A stretch of 64,000 nt of DNA, taken from Aerococcus sanguinicola (GTDB lineage Bacteria; Bacillota; Bacilli; Lactobacillales; Aerococcaceae). Within the stretch, counting starts at the first letter, position 1. Each line of letters begins with the position of its first letter. Below the pieces are notes generated by a model, which was not told the DNA's origin, made no database searches, and saw nothing but the letters and a program-made list of their open reading frames with translations. The stretch covers positions 186,001 through 250,000 of the forward strand of contig NZ_VYWO01000002.1 of NCBI RefSeq assembly GCF_008726925.1, written 5' to 3'. Positions 52,230 to 60,896 of the stretch are shown here, piece after piece. The position numbers and the translations under genes are program-made.

Positions 52230-53108
52230 ATGAAAAATATCGTATCAACTGAAGAATTAGCCAGTCAACTCGGCGATCCAAAGCTCGTTTTGGTGGACGC
52301 CACGGTTTTCTTTAATGATCCTGAGGGGGAGTTTTTGCGTTCGGGTAAGGACCAATATGCGACCAAACACCTGCCAGGCGCGGTCTTCTATGACCAATTG
52401 GCAGAGGCAGCGAGTCATGAACCGATCCCCTTTCAGCCCACTGGCCATGAGCGTTTCTTGAGCAATATGGAAGACTTAGGGATTAATGCGGATAGTCAGG
52501 TCGTCATCTATGATTCGGGCGCCCAAGTCGGCGCAGATTTTACGGCGAATATGTGGGCGGCGCGCTTAGCCTGGCAGTTAGCTTATGAGGGCTTTCCTGA
52601 GGATCAAATTGCTATCCTTGAGGGGGGCTTGGATAAATGGGCGAGCGAAGGCCGTCCCCTAACGGCAGAAATTCCTGAGCCTAGTCGAGGCCAGTTAAAC
52701 TTTAGCCGTCGAGAAGAGCTGCTCGCTGATCTTGCGGAAGTGGAGGCAGCCGTTGATGATCCGAGTGTTGTCCTTTTAGATAGCCTGCCCAAGGCCCAAT
52801 ATGATGGGGACTTTGCGGGCTTCGGTGACGACAGAGTGGGACACATTCCATCCGCAATCAATGTCTTCTTCGGATCTTTATCTGATCCTGAGACAGGGGC
52901 CCTTCTACCTGAAAAAGACTTGCGTCAGATCTTTGCAGACTTGGGCGTGCTCGATCCCAATAAGCGCGTCATTACCTATTGCGGCTTTGGGATCGCAGCT
53001 TGCTGGCTAGCTGCTGTCCTAAAGTATTTAGGCCAAGACCAGCTAGCTATGTATGATGGCTCTTTGATGGAATGGGCAACCCAAACAGATAATGAATTAG
53101 AAGTATAA
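52230..53108 (+). CDS. Cytoplasmic sulfurtransferase (two rhodanese domains)
   Basis: A 292-residue protein without a signal peptide, built like thiosulfate/3-mercaptopyruvate sulfurtransferase. The first domain (VLVDATVFFND to LEGGLDKWASEG) lacks the active Cys. The second ends with TYCGFGIAACWLAAVL, where the Cys after ITY is catalytic, and MYDGSLMEWA. It would supply persulfide sulfur, or selenium, in the cytoplasm. It follows the radical SAM gene by 10 bases and is the third rhodanese protein within 6.6 kb. It ends the cluster. Confidence 0.88.
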   Translation: MKNIVSTEELASQLGDPKLVLVDATVFFNDPEGEFLRSGKDQYATKHLPGAVFYDQLAEAASHEPIPFQPTGHERFLSNMEDLGINADSQVVIYDSGAQVGADFTANMWAARLAWQLAYEGFPEDQIAILEGGLDKWASEGRPLTAEIPEPSRGQLNFSRREELLADLAEVEAAVDDPSVVLLDSLPKAQYDGDFAGFGDDRVGHIPSAINVFFGSLSDPETGALLPEKDLRQIFADLGVLDPNKRVITYCGFGIAACWLAAVLKYLGQDQLAMYDGSLMEWATQTDNELEV

Positions 53109-53114
53109 CTTGGA

Positions 53115-53146
53115 CCAATCTGGAGTTTATCTGCTCCGGATTGATT
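53115..53146 (+). terminator. Weak hairpin after the selenodomain cluster
   Basis: CAATCTGGAG / CTCCGGATTG imperfect stem with a short T-containing tail. Termination strength is doubtful. Confidence 0.45.
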
Positions 53147-53284
53147 AGATTCTTCAACTTATTTCGGAGAGGCTAGCGTGCGCTTAGTGAGATTCAGTAT
53201 TTTTTAAGGTGTAATTTATACCAGCTGTTTCCTATCGTGAAAGAATGATCAAGGGGACAAGGCTTCCCTTGCGCATTTATTCAC

Positions 53285-53351
53285 CAAGTGCGATATCGCT
53301 TGATTAAAGACAGCTTTTTTGATGTTAGCCTTTGTGAAAATATGCTATGAT
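53285..53351 (+). promoter_or_regulatory. Promoter region of the UroD-like operon with palindrome
   Basis: An extended -10, TGCTATGAT (TATGAT at 53346-53351), gives a start site near 53358. CAAGTGCGATATCGCTTG (53285-53302) contains the perfect palindrome GCGATATCGC, about 50 bases upstream. It could be an operator or activator site. Confidence 0.55.
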
Positions 53352-53385
53352 AAGGTATCAGTACAAGAAGGTAGGCGTTTTCAAA

Positions 53386-54429
53386 ATGGACCAAATGACA
53401 GCAGTTGAAAGATATAAAGCCATCCAGGCGGGTCAGCCAATTGATCGGGCCCCAGTCATTCTCTATGACAATCTCATTGCGGCTAAATTAGTCGGTATGA
53501 CTTACCAGGAATCAGAGGCTTCGGCAGAAGCTTTAGCCAAAAAGATGCTGGCTTCTTACCAACGATTTGGTCATGATGCGGTTTCTTTGATCTACTCGAC
53601 GAAGAATTTCACCCGGCTCCTAGGGACAGAAGTTAAGCTGGCAGAGAATGCGCCGGCTTCAGTCAGCCGCTATGCCTTGACGCAAGTGTCTGATATGGAC
53701 CAGTTGGACTTTCAAGCGGTCAATCGAGAGACGGATAAGGGTCGGCAGAAGGTGTATGAGGCAGTTCAAATGATCCAAGAAGAGACAGAGGGGCAGGTCT
53801 TCTGCCGAATTCATATGCCTGCTCCTTTTACAGCGGCGGCTGGACTCCTGGCGCCTGAGCAGCTCTTGCGCGCAACCCGTAAGGAGAAGGCGGCAGTCCA
53901 TGAGCTTTTAGACCGTGTGACAGGCCTGCTCAAAGAGATTGTTGCTGACTTCTCAAAACTTGACCATATCTATATTTCCCTCTCGGATCCGGTAGCATCT
54001 GGCAGCCTAATCAGCCCTAGAATCTACCGGGAATTCGCTAAAGAAGCGACCAAGGACTTGGTGGCTGATATTCATGCCCATAACTTGCATGTTGCCCTCC
54101 ATATTTGCGGGCAGACACAAAAAATTCTAGAGGATATCGCCGAAATTGGCGTGGATGCCTTCAGTTTGGACCAGGTAGTTGATCTGCAGCAAGCTAAGGA
54201 TAGTGTTGGAGGTCGCCTGCTTCTCCAAGGCAATATTGCCCCCGTGGATGAATTCTGGCATGGAAGTCCAGAATCAATCAGTCATGCGGTCCAAGCCGCT
54301 TACGAGCTGATGGGCTGTGATCCTAAAGAATTCATCCTAGCCCCAGGCTGTGACCTGCCGCTCGAGACTCCCCTTGAGAATGTGGACGCTTATATGGCCG
54401 CTGCTAGACGTTTTAGTGTTGTGAACTAG
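53386..54429 (+). CDS. UroD/MtaA-family methyltransferase-like protein
   Basis: A 347-residue protein of the uroporphyrinogen-decarboxylase fold, nearer to corrinoid methyltransferases (MtaA/CmuA-type) than to true HemE. The zinc-ligand pattern of that group is present: VALHICGQT (about 238-246) and a later LAPGCDLPLETP (about 318-329). It also has RIHMPAPFTAA and SDPVASGSLISPR. ATG 53386 is used because an upstream ATG (53347) overlaps the -10 box. It heads a sugar-type operon and directly follows the selenodomain cluster. Methyl transfer is likely; the substrate is unknown. Confidence 0.8.
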   Translation: MDQMTAVERYKAIQAGQPIDRAPVILYDNLIAAKLVGMTYQESEASAEALAKKMLASYQRFGHDAVSLIYSTKNFTRLLGTEVKLAENAPASVSRYALTQVSDMDQLDFQAVNRETDKGRQKVYEAVQMIQEETEGQVFCRIHMPAPFTAAAGLLAPEQLLRATRKEKAAVHELLDRVTGLLKEIVADFSKLDHIYISLSDPVASGSLISPRIYREFAKEATKDLVADIHAHNLHVALHICGQTQKILEDIAEIGVDAFSLDQVVDLQQAKDSVGGRLLLQGNIAPVDEFWHGSPESISHAVQAAYELMGCDPKEFILAPGCDLPLETPLENVDAYMAAARRFSVVN

Positions 54430-54450
54430 AAGTAAAGGAAGTGATGCTTT

Positions 54451-55341
54451 GTGGCTAAAGAGACTAGTTATCGGATTGGCGTTGATGTCGGTGGCAGCAA
54501 GGTCTCAGCTGCCCTTGTGACCGACCAACTAGAGATTGTGGAGAAGCGGAGTACAGCGACCCCGCAAGAGGATGGTGAAGCCTTGTTTCATGTGGTCAAA
54601 GAACTAATTACAGACTTGATGGCTGTGGCCCAACCCCTAGGTGTGCGTGGGATTGGGCTAGGCATTCCAGGTAAGGTGGACCGGGAAGCGGGCATTGCGC
54701 GCTATCAGATGATGATTCCTTGGCCCAACTTTCCTATTGTAGACCGCTTGCAAGCCTATTTCTCTTGCCCCATTGTAATCGATAATGACGTTGCCGTTGC
54801 TGCCTTGGCGGAATACCAGGAGCGAAGCGTGCGAGAGGAAGCGGTCTTCTCCTATGTGACCGTTTCAACGGGCATTTCTTCCCAGAATTTTGTTCAGGGG
54901 CACTTAGTTCGCGGGCAAGGTTTTGCAGGCGAGCTAGCACTTGTTCCAGTGGATTACCGCAAGCCCGATCAGCTGGTCCAACATTTTGCTTCAGGGACAG
55001 CTATCCAGGAGCGGGGACAAGACCTATTGGCTAACCCTCAGCTGACGACCCAGGATATCTTTGACCGTGCCAAGTCTGGCCAGGCTGAAGCACAGCGTTT
55101 GATTGAGGAGGGCGCCCAGGTTCTTGCCTGGTCGCTTTACCAGCTCATTTGCTTCTTTGACCCGGATGAAATTGTCTTGGGAGGGTCAGTTATTATCGAG
55201 CAGCCCTATTATCTACAAGCCACAAAAACCGCTTTGAAAGCCATGCTCTTTAGCGACCAAGAGCATGTTTTAGACCATATCCGGGCTAGCCATTTAGGCA
55301 AGGATAATGGCCTTTTAGGGGCAGCTGCCTTGGTCGATTAG
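54451..55341 (+). CDS. ROK-family sugar kinase, zinc site lost
   Basis: A 296-residue ROK protein with IGVDVGGSKVSAALV at the N-terminus, GLGIPGKVD (about 70-78) and the catalytic region IDNDVAVAALAEY (about 110-122). The usual zinc cluster (GH...CxCGxxGCxE) is replaced by GELALVPVDYRKPDQL and has no Cys, unlike the fructokinase at 2.4 kb. Some ROK kinases lack this site and remain active. It starts with GTG 21 bases after the UroD-like gene and is likely to phosphorylate the sugar imported by this operon. Confidence 0.85.
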   Translation: MAKETSYRIGVDVGGSKVSAALVTDQLEIVEKRSTATPQEDGEALFHVVKELITDLMAVAQPLGVRGIGLGIPGKVDREAGIARYQMMIPWPNFPIVDRLQAYFSCPIVIDNDVAVAALAEYQERSVREEAVFSYVTVSTGISSQNFVQGHLVRGQGFAGELALVPVDYRKPDQLVQHFASGTAIQERGQDLLANPQLTTQDIFDRAKSGQAEAQRLIEEGAQVLAWSLYQLICFFDPDEIVLGGSVIIEQPYYLQATKTALKAMLFSDQEHVLDHIRASHLGKDNGLLGAAALVD

Positions 55342-55354
55342 GAGGGGATTGGAT

Positions 55355-56008
55355 ATGCTGAATCAAAAGACACACCTATTCTTTGATATGGATGGCTTAT
55401 TAATTGATACAGAACGCCTCTACTATGAGACACGTCGGGAGACCCTTTCGGAATTTGGTTATGCTTATACGCAAGCTGACCATATGGCCTTTGCTGGACG
55501 GGGTTGGCGCTATACCTTAGCTAGACTCCAGGATTGGGCTGGCCCAGACCAAGGGCAAGTTATGTTTGACCAGGCTTTGGAGCGTTTTAGGACAGCTGTC
55601 TTAGCCGGAAAGCTCCAACTGAAGCCGGGTGTGCGTCAAGTCTTGGACTTTGCTCAGGCAGTTGGTTTGTCTAGCTATGTGACGTCCGCCTCTACCCGCT
55701 ATAATGTTCTTACCATGACAGAGCAAACCGGGATTCGCTCCTATTTCACCGCCTATTTGTGTGGAGAGGATATTGAACGCTCTAAACCTTACCCCGACCT
55801 CTATCTGGAAGCGCTCCGCCGGTCCGGAGTGGAAGCTGACCGTGTCCTTGTTTTAGAAGATTCGCCGTCCGGTTTGACTTCAGCGGTGGGGGCGGGGCTT
55901 GATACGGTCCTTGTTCCCGACTTGGTGAGACCCAGCCAAGACATGCAAGACCAAGCCGTCCTCAGTCTGGACCGTCTGGATGACCTCATCCCTTATCTAA
56001 AAAACTAA
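55355..56008 (+). CDS. HAD phosphatase (beta-phosphoglucomutase-like)
   Basis: A 217-residue HAD hydrolase with motif I FDMDGLLIDTERLYY (residues 11-25, two Asp), a helical cap, SYVTSAST (motif II, about 107-114), the Lys-containing ERSKPYPDLY (about 142-151) and motif IV VLEDSPSG (about 165-172). This is the phosphoglucomutase/2-deoxyglucose-6-phosphatase subclass. A TTG two codons upstream is possible, but ATG 55355 fits GGAGGGG better. It should act on a sugar phosphate made by the preceding kinase. Confidence 0.87.
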   Translation: MLNQKTHLFFDMDGLLIDTERLYYETRRETLSEFGYAYTQADHMAFAGRGWRYTLARLQDWAGPDQGQVMFDQALERFRTAVLAGKLQLKPGVRQVLDFAQAVGLSSYVTSASTRYNVLTMTEQTGIRSYFTAYLCGEDIERSKPYPDLYLEALRRSGVEADRVLVLEDSPSGLTSAVGAGLDTVLVPDLVRPSQDMQDQAVLSLDRLDDLIPYLKN

Positions 56009-56023
56009 AGAAAGGAACTTGTT

Positions 56024-57715
56024 ATGACCTTACAATTTTTTGCACCGACTATTCGTCAGTTTGGCAACCAGGCGCTCGCTGAAGAGCCTTTGGAGGATCT
56101 CTTTTTGCTCAAAGAAGAGCCCGGGGCCGTGCAAGTCGCCCTGACGCTTGACCAGAAGACCTGGCTTACCCTTAACCAAAATATGGCCTTGCCCTGGAAG
56201 GGGCTCGACCAGCTCTACCGCCTCAGCTTAGACTTGCCGGAAGGACTGGAAGGTCGCCTGAGTTTTGAAGAGGCCGTGCTGGATGATGATGGCCAGTATA
56301 AGAAAGATCGGATTCTCCATGAAGAAGGCCGCTTCTTAGAGCGGGGCACCCATTGTTTCTGGGTCGACCTCAAAGGTTTGGCTGCAGGGACTTACCACTT
56401 GGGTGTGACGCTTTCCTTGCGCCAGGGTTTTGAGGATGAGCGGGTCTTGCTATCGGCCCAGCTTCCGGTTGAGGTGTCTGACTTTGCCTATCCTAAAGAA
56501 GAAGCTTTCTTTCTAGACTTGTGGCAGCATTTGAGTGCCTTGGCGCGTTACTATGCAGTTCCCTTATGGTCAGATGATCACTTTAATTTAATTGCTAACT
56601 ATATGAAGCCCCTGGCTGAAGCAGGTCAAAAAGTCTGCGACTTGGTGATTTCTGACTATGCTTGGGCGGGACAAGCTTGCTATCAAGTGCCGGATAATCC
56701 GAGCAGCCTCTTTGAATATAATATTGTGGGGCTGAGCCGGCAAGCTGGCGAGTTGAAGGCTGATTTTACAGCTATGGACCGTTATCTCGACCTTTGCTTA
56801 GACTATGGGATGGCTGATGAAATTAACCTCTTTGGGATTCTTGGCAATTGGGACGCCTATTCCTTTGGCAGCCCTCTGGAAGACTATGAGGATCCGATCC
56901 GCGTCCGGGTATATGATGAAGAGACAGGCCTATCGAGCTATCTGCGAACGAAGGCAGACTTAGCGACTTACTTAAGCCTGGTCTTTGACCACTTGCAGGA
57001 GCGTGGTCTCTGGGACCGGGTGAAGGTGATTTCTGATGAGCCGAATGATCCGGAACGCTTCAGGGGCTTTGAGGACTTCTTATCGAGCTGTTCGAAAGAA
57101 GCCATTGATTTCAAGCATGCCTGCCTCCACAGTGAATTCTTGGAGGCCTATGAGGGGGACTTCGAGAGCAATTCGGTTATCTCGTCTATTTTGATTGATA
57201 AGATGGATGACAGCCATTCTAAAGTTTGGTCCCGACGCCATCAGATGACCTGGTATTCTTGCTGCTTCCCACAAAACCTCAATGTCTTTGTACGCAGTCC
57301 GCTCATGGAATCGCGCTTAGTGGGCTACTTGACTTATGCTTTCGGAACCAAGGGCTTCCTCCGCTGGAATTATTGTCTGTGGACGGAAGATCCTGATAAA
57401 GATATTACTTATAAGACCTACAAGTGGGCGGCAGGAGACATGTTCTTCGTCTATCCTGGGGCAAATGGCCGCCCTGAGTATAGCTTGCGCTGGAAGCAGC
57501 TTGTCTTTGGTTTACAGGATTATCGTTTCTTTAAGGCGATCGCCAGAGAAGTGGGTGAGGATAAGGTCCAAGCCCAGGTCCAACGTCTGACAGGGGACAT
57601 CCGTCAGATGACCTATGATGCGGCGAGCGATCGTATTGATGCCCAGTATATTGATGATTTCAACCTCCTACAGACGATTAAGCGGGATTGCTTGGCCCTC
57701 TTGGAGATGAAATAA
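56024..57715 (+). CDS. DUF4091-domain protein (probable glycoside hydrolase)
   Basis: A 563-residue cytoplasmic protein. The N-terminal about 155 residues are beta-rich. A barrel-like middle has VISDEPND (about 330-337), with acidic residues that could be catalytic. The C-terminal DUF4091 region shows WYSCCFPQNLNVF, ESRLVGYLTYAFGTKGFLRW and GDMFFVYPGANGRPEYSLRW (about 406-490), ending GLQDYRFFKAI. DUF4091 proteins are thought to be glycosidases. With no signal peptide it would cleave an imported oligosaccharide. No activity can be named. Confidence 0.8.
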   Translation: MTLQFFAPTIRQFGNQALAEEPLEDLFLLKEEPGAVQVALTLDQKTWLTLNQNMALPWKGLDQLYRLSLDLPEGLEGRLSFEEAVLDDDGQYKKDRILHEEGRFLERGTHCFWVDLKGLAAGTYHLGVTLSLRQGFEDERVLLSAQLPVEVSDFAYPKEEAFFLDLWQHLSALARYYAVPLWSDDHFNLIANYMKPLAEAGQKVCDLVISDYAWAGQACYQVPDNPSSLFEYNIVGLSRQAGELKADFTAMDRYLDLCLDYGMADEINLFGILGNWDAYSFGSPLEDYEDPIRVRVYDEETGLSSYLRTKADLATYLSLVFDHLQERGLWDRVKVISDEPNDPERFRGFEDFLSSCSKEAIDFKHACLHSEFLEAYEGDFESNSVISSILIDKMDDSHSKVWSRRHQMTWYSCCFPQNLNVFVRSPLMESRLVGYLTYAFGTKGFLRWNYCLWTEDPDKDITYKTYKWAAGDMFFVYPGANGRPEYSLRWKQLVFGLQDYRFFKAIAREVGEDKVQAQVQRLTGDIRQMTYDAASDRIDAQYIDDFNLLQTIKRDCLALLEMK

Positions 57716-57784
57716 AAAGGCTCACAGAAGTTTCTTCCTAAGCCATTTGTTACTTGTTGCACAGACTAGAATGGAGGATATCCC

Positions 57785-59104
57785 ATGAAAAAATCAGTAA
57801 AAACTTTATTGTCATCGACCCTAATTCTCGGCTTTTTGGCGGGTTGTTCGAATGCGGGAATGGGGACGAGTGAGTCTAGCGAATCGGAGACCGATACAGC
57901 CGAACAAACGGAACAAACAGCAACCGAGGATGGCAAGAAAGAAAAACAAGAAATCTCATTCATGATCCCAGAATATGGGCAACCGAGTGAAGAGATGCTC
58001 AAGCAATTTGAAGATGAGACGGGGATTAAGGTGAATGTCATGCCAACCAGCTGGGATGATATTCGAGATAAGATTTCAACGGCTGCGGTAGGTAAAAAGG
58101 CAGCGGCTGATGTCTTTGAAGTCGATTGGTCCTGGGTGGGCGAATTCAAAAGTGCAGGCTGGTTAGAGCCCCTGGAATTGGATGAAGCCACGATCAAAGA
58201 TATACCTTCCTTACAGACGTTTAAAGTAGGAAAGGACTACTATGCGGTGCCTTACTCCAATGAATACCGGATGGCTTACTATAACAGCAAGCAGTATGAA
58301 GAAGCGGGTCTGAGCCAGGCTCCAGGAACTTGGCAAGAAGTGATCCAAAATGCGGAACGGATCAAGGACCAAAAAGTGGTCAAACACCCTGTGGCTTTGC
58401 CGATGGCAGCAGATGAGAATACGACCACCTCTTTCTTGACCATTAACTATGCGCTGACTGGCGAAGTTTTTAACAAGGATAATACCTTAAACCGTGACAA
58501 TGCCCTGGCTACTTTGGAAGTCATGGATGAGCTCAATCAGAAAGAGTTAGTTGATCCAGCCTATCGGACAACTAATGAAGGCAAGTATGACCTGATTAAG
58601 AAGGGAGAAGCTTCTTATGCGGTGGCCCCATCCTTCTACGCTATTCGGGTAGACTCTGAGAAGGATTCTGCTGTGCAAGGTCAAGTCGAAGTTGTTCCTC
58701 TTCCGGGTAAGGACGGCCCTTCTGACCGTACCGTTTCCTTTGTCGAAGCTGTTGGGGTATCGCCTTTCAGTGAACACCCAGAAGCAGCGAAAAAATTTGT
58801 GGAATGGTACACTTCTGAAGAAACGCAAAAAGAACTTTTCAAAGAAGTTGAAATCTTACCAACCCGCCAATCAGCCCTCCAAGCGGTAGTGTCAGACGGA
58901 CAGATTCGTGAATCAGAAGAGATGCTCCAACTTGCAGATATGGTAGGGTCTCCTTTCCCTAATGGGGTTCCTAAGTACTATACTGAAATGAGTACGGAAA
59001 TCTTCAACACCATTAGCGAAATGGCCAATGGTAAGTTAAGTCCTGAACAGGCTGCAGATCAAATGACTGAGAAAGTCAATGCGATAGTTGAAGCCAATAA
59101 ATAA
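57785..59104 (+). CDS. Sugar-binding lipoprotein of the second ABC transporter
   Basis: A 439-residue solute-binding lipoprotein (lipobox LAGC, Cys about 22; Glu/Thr/Ser spacer). It has the CUT1-type pattern: EISFMIPEYGQPSEEMLKQF, VMPTSWDDIRDKIS, AADVFEVDWSWVGEF, YYAVPYSNEYRMAYYN and a C-terminal helix bundle. It is only distantly like the binding protein at 11.4 kb. It serves the permeases and ATPase downstream. The substrate is probably the oligosaccharide handled by the upstream DUF4091 protein and kinase. Confidence 0.88.
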   Translation: MKKSVKTLLSSTLILGFLAGCSNAGMGTSESSESETDTAEQTEQTATEDGKKEKQEISFMIPEYGQPSEEMLKQFEDETGIKVNVMPTSWDDIRDKISTAAVGKKAAADVFEVDWSWVGEFKSAGWLEPLELDEATIKDIPSLQTFKVGKDYYAVPYSNEYRMAYYNSKQYEEAGLSQAPGTWQEVIQNAERIKDQKVVKHPVALPMAADENTTTSFLTINYALTGEVFNKDNTLNRDNALATLEVMDELNQKELVDPAYRTTNEGKYDLIKKGEASYAVAPSFYAIRVDSEKDSAVQGQVEVVPLPGKDGPSDRTVSFVEAVGVSPFSEHPEAAKKFVEWYTSEETQKELFKEVEILPTRQSALQAVVSDGQIRESEEMLQLADMVGSPFPNGVPKYYTEMSTEIFNTISEMANGKLSPEQAADQMTEKVNAIVEANK

Positions 59105-59122
59105 AAGATAAGCTTGTGAATT

Positions 59123-59156
59123 AAAAAGGGGTTGGAGCTCTTGCCCCAGTCCTTTT
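59123..59156 (+). terminator. Hairpin between binding-protein and permease genes
   Basis: AAAAGGGGTTGGAGC / GCCCCAGTCCTTTT imperfect stem. Within an operon this would let the binding protein be made in excess of the permeases. Confidence 0.7.
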
Positions 59157-59179
59157 AACTTTTATAAAGGAGGGATTTG

Positions 59180-60040
59180 ATGCGTAAAGGGTGGAAGGCT
59201 TGGCTCTTGTTGAGCCCTATGTTAGTTATTATGCTAGTGTTTGTTGTTTATCCGATTATCCGCACCCTATTCTATAGTTTCTACCGCTTGAAGTTGACGG
59301 AACCGGACAATGTGGCCTGGATAGGCTTAGCTAATTACCGTGCGGTGCTGACATCTTCGGATTTTTACCAGGCACTCGTTAATTCTGGCCTGGTGCTCGT
59401 TTTTACGGTTCTGCTGGGCCTTATTATGAGCTTGGCGATTGCTCTGATGCTGAATCGACGCCATCTCTTAACGCCAGTCTTAACCGCGATTGCTATTGTG
59501 CCCTGGGCCCTGCCTCCGATTGTCAATGGTATTATTTGGAAGTTTATATTTTATCCAGGCTATGGCTTTTTGAATAAGTTATTGCTTAACTTGCAGTTGA
59601 TCGAGGCACCAATTGCTTGGACGGCTAACCGTTGGATGCTCATGTTTATTGCGGCCTTGGTGGTGGCTTGGCGGGTGGTCCCTTTCTGCGCTATCCTCCT
59701 CCTAGCCAACTTACAGACGATCCCCGGGGAGCTCTATGAGGCTTCGCGAATTGATGGGGCGAGTGCTTGGCAGGATTTTCGCCTGATCACCTTGCCGATG
59801 CTTTTGCCCTCTCTCGTTATCGTATTAATTCAAATGACTATGGCAGCGATTAATGTCTTTGACGAGATAGTGGCCCTATCGGGTTACCGTTTTGAGAGCC
59901 AAACGCTCTTAGTTTATAATTATATGAATACGTTTTCTTTCTTGAATTTTGGCTTTGGTTCGGCAATTACTTATGTGGTGACCATTCTATCAGGGCTCTT
60001 GGGCTTTGCCTATATCCGTAGAATGGCACGCGATGTATAG
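59180..60040 (+). CDS. Sugar ABC transporter permease (MalF-like), second system
   Basis: A 286-residue membrane subunit with six hydrophobic segments and an EAA loop ELYEASRIDGASAWQDFRLI (about residues 183-202). It starts at the ATG after GGAGGGATTTG; the preceding TTG is less likely. It pairs with the next gene after 10 bases. Confidence 0.92.
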   Translation: MRKGWKAWLLLSPMLVIMLVFVVYPIIRTLFYSFYRLKLTEPDNVAWIGLANYRAVLTSSDFYQALVNSGLVLVFTVLLGLIMSLAIALMLNRRHLLTPVLTAIAIVPWALPPIVNGIIWKFIFYPGYGFLNKLLLNLQLIEAPIAWTANRWMLMFIAALVVAWRVVPFCAILLLANLQTIPGELYEASRIDGASAWQDFRLITLPMLLPSLVIVLIQMTMAAINVFDEIVALSGYRFESQTLLVYNYMNTFSFLNFGFGSAITYVVTILSGLLGFAYIRRMARDV

Positions 60041-60050
60041 GAGGGATAGC

Positions 60051-60896
60051 ATGAAAGAAAGACGATCCACTCGCATCCTGTACTGGCTAATGGTTGGGAT
60101 ATTCTTGCTCTTTAGTCTAGGACCCTTGATCTGGACGCTCATCTTAACCCTCACACCAGAGAAGGAAGTGTTAACAGCCAACCCCCACTTACTGCCTAGC
60201 CATCTGGATTGGAGCAATTATAGGGAAATCCTGAGCCCAGGCAGCCAAGCGCATGAGACGGTAATGAATGGGCTTTGGAATTCATTTAAGATGTCTCTAG
60301 TTACCGTTTTGATTGGCTTACCAGTAGCTGTGATGAGTGCTTATAGTTTTGTGCGTTATCGCTTTAAAGGACGCAAGCTAGTCCTTTACCTCCTCTTGTT
60401 AACGATTGTTATCCCCGTGTTTACAACGATTATTCCTATTTATGCCTTATTCGCTGAACGCGGTTGGCTCGACCAACAGTTCTGGGTGTGTGTGATTTAT
60501 GTGTCGGCCTTCCTGCCCATTACAACTTGGATGGTGAAGTCATTCTTAGAAGCCATTCCAGTGGAACTCTGGGAGGCAGCCCGTACGGATGGTTGTACAG
60601 AATGGCAGGTCTTTAGCAAGGTCATCTTGCCCAATTCTTATCCCATCCTCCTGGCCTGTACCTTAATGCTCTTTTTGATGAGTTGGAGCCAGTATCAGAT
60701 TCCCATGATTTTGACAACTTCCCAAGAAACCAAGGTTGTTACCCTGGTCATGTCGGAATTTATGACCCGGGATTCCATTAATTATGGCTTGGTGGCGACA
60801 GCTGGTCTCTTTGCGGTGATACCACCAGCTCTCTTGGCCCTTCTCTTTAGACGGTATTTAATTTCAGGATTAATGAGTGGGGCGGTGAAAGGATGA
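60051..60896 (+). CDS. Sugar ABC transporter permease (MalG-like), second system
   Basis: A 281-residue membrane subunit with six hydrophobic segments and an EAA loop ELWEAARTDGCTEWQVFSKV (about residues 176-195). ATG 60051 follows GGAGGG; the frame is open into the previous gene but without a ribosome site. The stop overlaps the start of the acyltransferase-like gene by 4 bases. Confidence 0.92.
   Translation: MKERRSTRILYWLMVGIFLLFSLGPLIWTLILTLTPEKEVLTANPHLLPSHLDWSNYREILSPGSQAHETVMNGLWNSFKMSLVTVLIGLPVAVMSAYSFVRYRFKGRKLVLYLLLLTIVIPVFTTIIPIYALFAERGWLDQQFWVCVIYVSAFLPITTWMVKSFLEAIPVELWEAARTDGCTEWQVFSKVILPNSYPILLACTLMLFLMSWSQYQIPMILTTSQETKVVTLVMSEFMTRDSINYGLVATAGLFAVIPPALLALLFRRYLISGLMSGAVKG

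Noticed and set aside
53285-53302. GATATC-centred palindrome as a terminator
   Set aside because: There is no T-run after it and it lies just upstream of a promoter, so an operator is more likely.
53347-53385. An upstream ATG start for the UroD-like protein
   Set aside because: This ATG lies within the predicted -10 box (TATGAT, 53346-53351), so it could not be in the transcript.
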